Below are positions 61,556 to 64,000 of a stretch of 64,000 nucleotides of DNA, one piece after another. Position numbers and translations under genes: made by a program. This stretch comes from Flavobacteriaceae bacterium (lineage in GTDB: Bacteria > Bacteroidota > Bacteroidia > Flavobacteriales > Weeksellaceae), in NCBI GenBank assembly GCA_012522185.1, contig JAAYKY010000057.1, forward strand, positions 1-64,000, given 5' to 3'. Every line of letters starts with the position of its first letter. Within the stretch, counting starts at the first letter, position 1. The notes beneath the pieces were generated by a model. The model saw nothing but the letters and a program-made list of their open reading frames with translations. It was not told the DNA's origin and ran no database searches.

Positions 61556-64000
61556 ATGTCGGAAACGATAAGATTAAATAAAGTACTAAAAGAATTAAAC
61601 ATCTCAATTGATCGCGCGGTTGATTATTTGAGCGAACAAGGTATTCAGATTGAACGTACTCCCAATACGAAAATCGATCAGAGTACCTATTCGATTCTAA
61701 TCAAAGAGTTTCAGTCAGACGCTGAGCAAAAAGCCGCATCTGAAGAGGTGATTATCAATAAGATTCCGGAAAGAAAACCCGAACCGGTTAAAATGCCGGA
61801 ACCCGAGCCAAAACCTGAAGTGCCTGAGGAAATCATCACAGCCAAGGTAGAGCTCGAAGGGCCAAAGACCATCGGGAAAATTGATTTGGACAAATTAAAT
61901 CCTCCAAAACCTAAAGCCAAAGAACAGGAAAAACCGGTTGAGAAGCCAGTTGAAAAACCTGCGGCACCGGTTGAGAAAAAAGAAGAAAAACCAGTTGCAA
62001 AAGTAGAAGAGGAGAAAAAAGAAACGGTTCAGCCAAAGGAAGAAAAGCCAGCCGCTGAAAAGGAAAAAGAATCCAAACCTACCGAGCCTGCTTCCGACGA
62101 ACCTATAAAAATAGAAACCAAGTACAAAAAACTGGAAGGACCTAATTTTACAGGTAAAAAACTGGATCTTTCGGAATTTGAAAAAGACAAAAAACTTGCC
62201 GAAGACCGTAAGGAAAAACAGAAGCAAGAAAAAGAAAATAAAAAGAAAAGAAAACGCATACGCAAGGATGTCAAAATAGATGATGTCAAAACCTCAGGAA
62301 ACACCGGAGGTGGAAGAAATCAAAAAGGAGGTAATCAAAATCGTCCTGCACGAAGACAACCTGCTGAATTAACTGAGGAGGAAGTTTCTAAGCAAATTAA
62401 AGAAACACTTGAGAAACTTACCAATAAGGGAGTGAAATCCAAATCAGCCAAGTACAGGAGGGATAAACGTAAAGAGCGTCGTGAATTGGAAGCCATGGAA
62501 ATGGAGGCCATGGAAAAAGACAAAACACTTCATGTAACCGAATTTGTAACGGTAAATGAATTGGCCAGTCTGATGGATGTAGCGGTTACCGAAGTCATCT
62601 CAGCATGTATGGCACTAGGAATCATGGTAACCATGAATCAACGTCTGGAAGCAGATACGATTCAGTTGGTGGCCGATGACTTTGGCTTTGAAGTGGAGTT
62701 CAGCAACGTAGAAGAAGACTTGGACATCGAAGACGATGTAGAGGATCTACCGGAAGACCTGATTACGCGCGCACCAATTGTTACAGTGATGGGGCACGTG
62801 GATCACGGTAAAACTTCCTTGTTAGACTATATACGTAAAGCCAACGTAATTGCTGGAGAGTCCGGAGGGATTACTCAGCACATTGGTGCTTACAACGTGA
62901 AGTTGGAAAATGATCAGAGAATTACATTTCTTGATACGCCCGGTCACGAAGCCTTTACGGCGATGCGTGCAAGAGGAGCGCAAGTGACGGACATTGCAAT
63001 TATTGTAATTGCAGCAGACGATCAGGTGATGCCACAAACACGCGAGGCAATCAGCCACGCTCAAGCAGCTGAAGTGCCGATTATTTTTGCAATCAATAAA
63101 ATTGACAAACCCACAGCAAATCCAGATAAAGTAAAAGAACAATTGGCCAATATGAATTTATTGGTAGAAGATTGGGGAGGATCGATTCAATCCCAGGATA
63201 TTTCAGCCAAACAAGGATTAAATGTAGATGAACTCTTGGAAAAAGTTTTACTGGAAGCAGAGGTTTTAGAATTAAAAGCAAATCCCAACCGTCTGGCAAC
63301 CGGAACCGTAGTGGAGGCTTCCCTGGACAAAGGAAGAGGATATGTATCTACGATTTTGGTTCAAACCGGAACTTTACGAGTGGGAGACTATCTTGTCGCA
63401 GGAAGCAACCACGGAAAAGTACGTGCGATGTTGGACGAGAGAGGCAAGCCAGTAAAAGAAGCAGGCCCTTCTACTCCTGTAACCATTTTAGGATTGGATG
63501 GAGCACCAACGGCCGGGGATAAATTCCGTGTGTTTGAAGAAGAACGAGAGGCCAAACAAGTTGCAACCAAGCGTGAACAACTTCAGCGTGAGCAAACCAT
63601 CCGAACTCAAAAACATATTACACTGGATGAAATCGGAAGACGAATTGCTCTGGGTGACTTCCAGGAATTGAACATCATTTTGAAAGGAGACGTGGATGGC
63701 TCAGTAGAAGCCTTGACGGATTCCTTGCAGAAATTATCGACAGAAGAAATTCATATCAATATCCTTCACAAAGGAGTGGGGCAAATTACCGAGTCCGACG
63801 TATTGTTGGCAAGTGCTTCGGATGCAATTGTAATTGGCTTTAATGTGCGACCTGGAGTTTCTGCCAAAGAAATTGCGGAGCGAGAAGAAATTGAAATCCG
63901 AAACTATTCCATTATCTATGACGCCATTGATGATGTGAAAGAGGCGATGGAAGGAATGCTTTCGCCGGAATTGAAGGAGCAGGTATCAGGAAATATCGAA
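61556..64000 (+). CDS. infB: Translation initiation factor IF-2 (cut by window edge)
   Basis: Delivers initiator tRNA to the 30S subunit with GTP. The first 815 codons are in the window; the 3' end is missing. The N-terminal domain opens [17 protein letters not shown], then a long acidic/lysine-rich linker (about residues 60-300), then the IF2_N segment with [10 protein letters not shown]. The GTPase domain has G1 GHVDHGKT, G3 DTPGHEAF and G4 NKID, followed by domain II. It follows nusA by 75 bp, with a possible internal promoter, and ends at the window edge. Confidence 0.97.
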   Translation, partial: MSETIRLNKVLKELNISIDRAVDYLSEQGIQIERTPNTKIDQSTYSILIKEFQSDAEQKAASEEVIINKIPERKPEPVKMPEPEPKPEVPEEIITAKVELEGPKTIGKIDLDKLNPPKPKAKEQEKPVEKPVEKPAAPVEKKEEKPVAKVEEEKKETVQPKEEKPAAEKEKESKPTEPASDEPIKIETKYKKLEGPNFTGKKLDLSEFEKDKKLAEDRKEKQKQEKENKKKRKRIRKDVKIDDVKTSGNTGGGRNQKGGNQNRPARRQPAELTEEEVSKQIKETLEKLTNKGVKSKSAKYRRDKRKERRELEAMEMEAMEKDKTLHVTEFVTVNELASLMDVAVTEVISACMALGIMVTMNQRLEADTIQLVADDFGFEVEFSNVEEDLDIEDDVEDLPEDLITRAPIVTVMGHVDHGKTSLLDYIRKANVIAGESGGITQHIGAYNVKLENDQRITFLDTPGHEAFTAMRARGAQVTDIAIIVIAADDQVMPQTREAISHAQAAEVPIIFAINKIDKPTANPDKVKEQLANMNLLVEDWGGSIQSQDISAKQGLNVDELLEKVLLEAEVLELKANPNRLATGTVVEASLDKGRGYVSTILVQTGTLRVGDYLVAGSNHGKVRAMLDERGKPVKEAGPSTPVTILGLDGAPTAGDKFRVFEEEREAKQVATKREQLQREQTIRTQKHITLDEIGRRIALGDFQELNIILKGDVDGSVEALTDSLQKLSTEEIHINILHKGVGQITESDVLLASASDAIVIGFNVRPGVSAKEIAEREEIEIRNYSIIYDAIDDVKEAMEGMLSPELKEQVSGNIE

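Overview
The window reads as a stretch of a Bacteroidota chromosome, most likely class Flavobacteriia. The evidence is a SusC/SusD pair, type IX secretion genes (PorQ and a protein with a C-terminal sorting domain), acid-rich lipoprotein signals after the lipid-anchored cysteine, bacillithiol synthesis (BshC), promoters of the Bacteroidota type (TTG, about 18 bp, TAnnTTTG) and a general lack of Shine-Dalgarno sequences. No phage, insertion sequence or CRISPR array was seen. No species can be named from the sequence alone.

Positions 1-16.2 kb hold an alpha-glucan/maltose utilisation locus. The minus-strand operon runs MFS sugar permease, beta-phosphoglucomutase, GH65 maltose phosphorylase, GH97 alpha-glucosidase, GH13 amylase. 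A LacI-type regulator follows, then the divergent susC-susD-susE-like genes. Glucan would be bound and imported by SusC/D/E, cut in the periplasm by GH13 and GH97, and carried inward by the permease. Maltose would then be phosphorolysed to glucose and beta-glucose-1-phosphate, and the latter converted to glucose-6-phosphate. Every gap larger than a few bases in the minus-strand operon carries a palindromic repeat.

Positions 16.2-22.6 kb hold DUF2809, OsmC, PorQ and a CBS-domain protein, then an accessory-looking four-gene module: BCS1-like AAA ATPase, AT-rich uracil-DNA-glycosylase-like protein, DEDD exonuclease and metallophosphoesterase. Two copies of an imperfect 21-bp direct repeat bracket this module.

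Positions 22.6-39 kb are mostly housekeeping: alaS, rpsA, anmK, glyA, a LysM/periplasmic-binding fusion and bshC. Also here are a DUF4143 ATPase preceded by 32-bp tandem repeats, DUF4260, and an 1148-residue outer-membrane protein. Positions 39-47.5 kb hold an LEA-like helical protein, an M16 protease, an ECF sigma/membrane protein/outer-membrane protein operon with an apparent self-regulated promoter, a cysteine-cluster protein, a pyrimidine-dimer glycosylase and HMG-CoA reductase.

Positions 47.5-54.7 kb hold tRNA-Gly(UCC), a PhoR/PhoP-like two-component system, and a divergent TonB receptor, surface lipoprotein and type IX secreted protein. The divergent promoter region contains 11-bp-phased TTAA(C/A) half-sites that look like a Pho box. 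Positions 54.7-64 kb hold DoxX, a four-gene operon (MscS channel, pdxJ, lipoprotein, hydrolase), DUF456, ogt, and rimP-nusA-infB, the last gene cut by the window edge. The rimP leader carries a five-codon ORF with a strong Shine-Dalgarno sequence overlapping an intrinsic terminator. I regard this possible attenuator as the most interesting undescribed signal in the window.

No gene-free stretch exceeds 300 bases except 47543-47854, which contains the tRNA.
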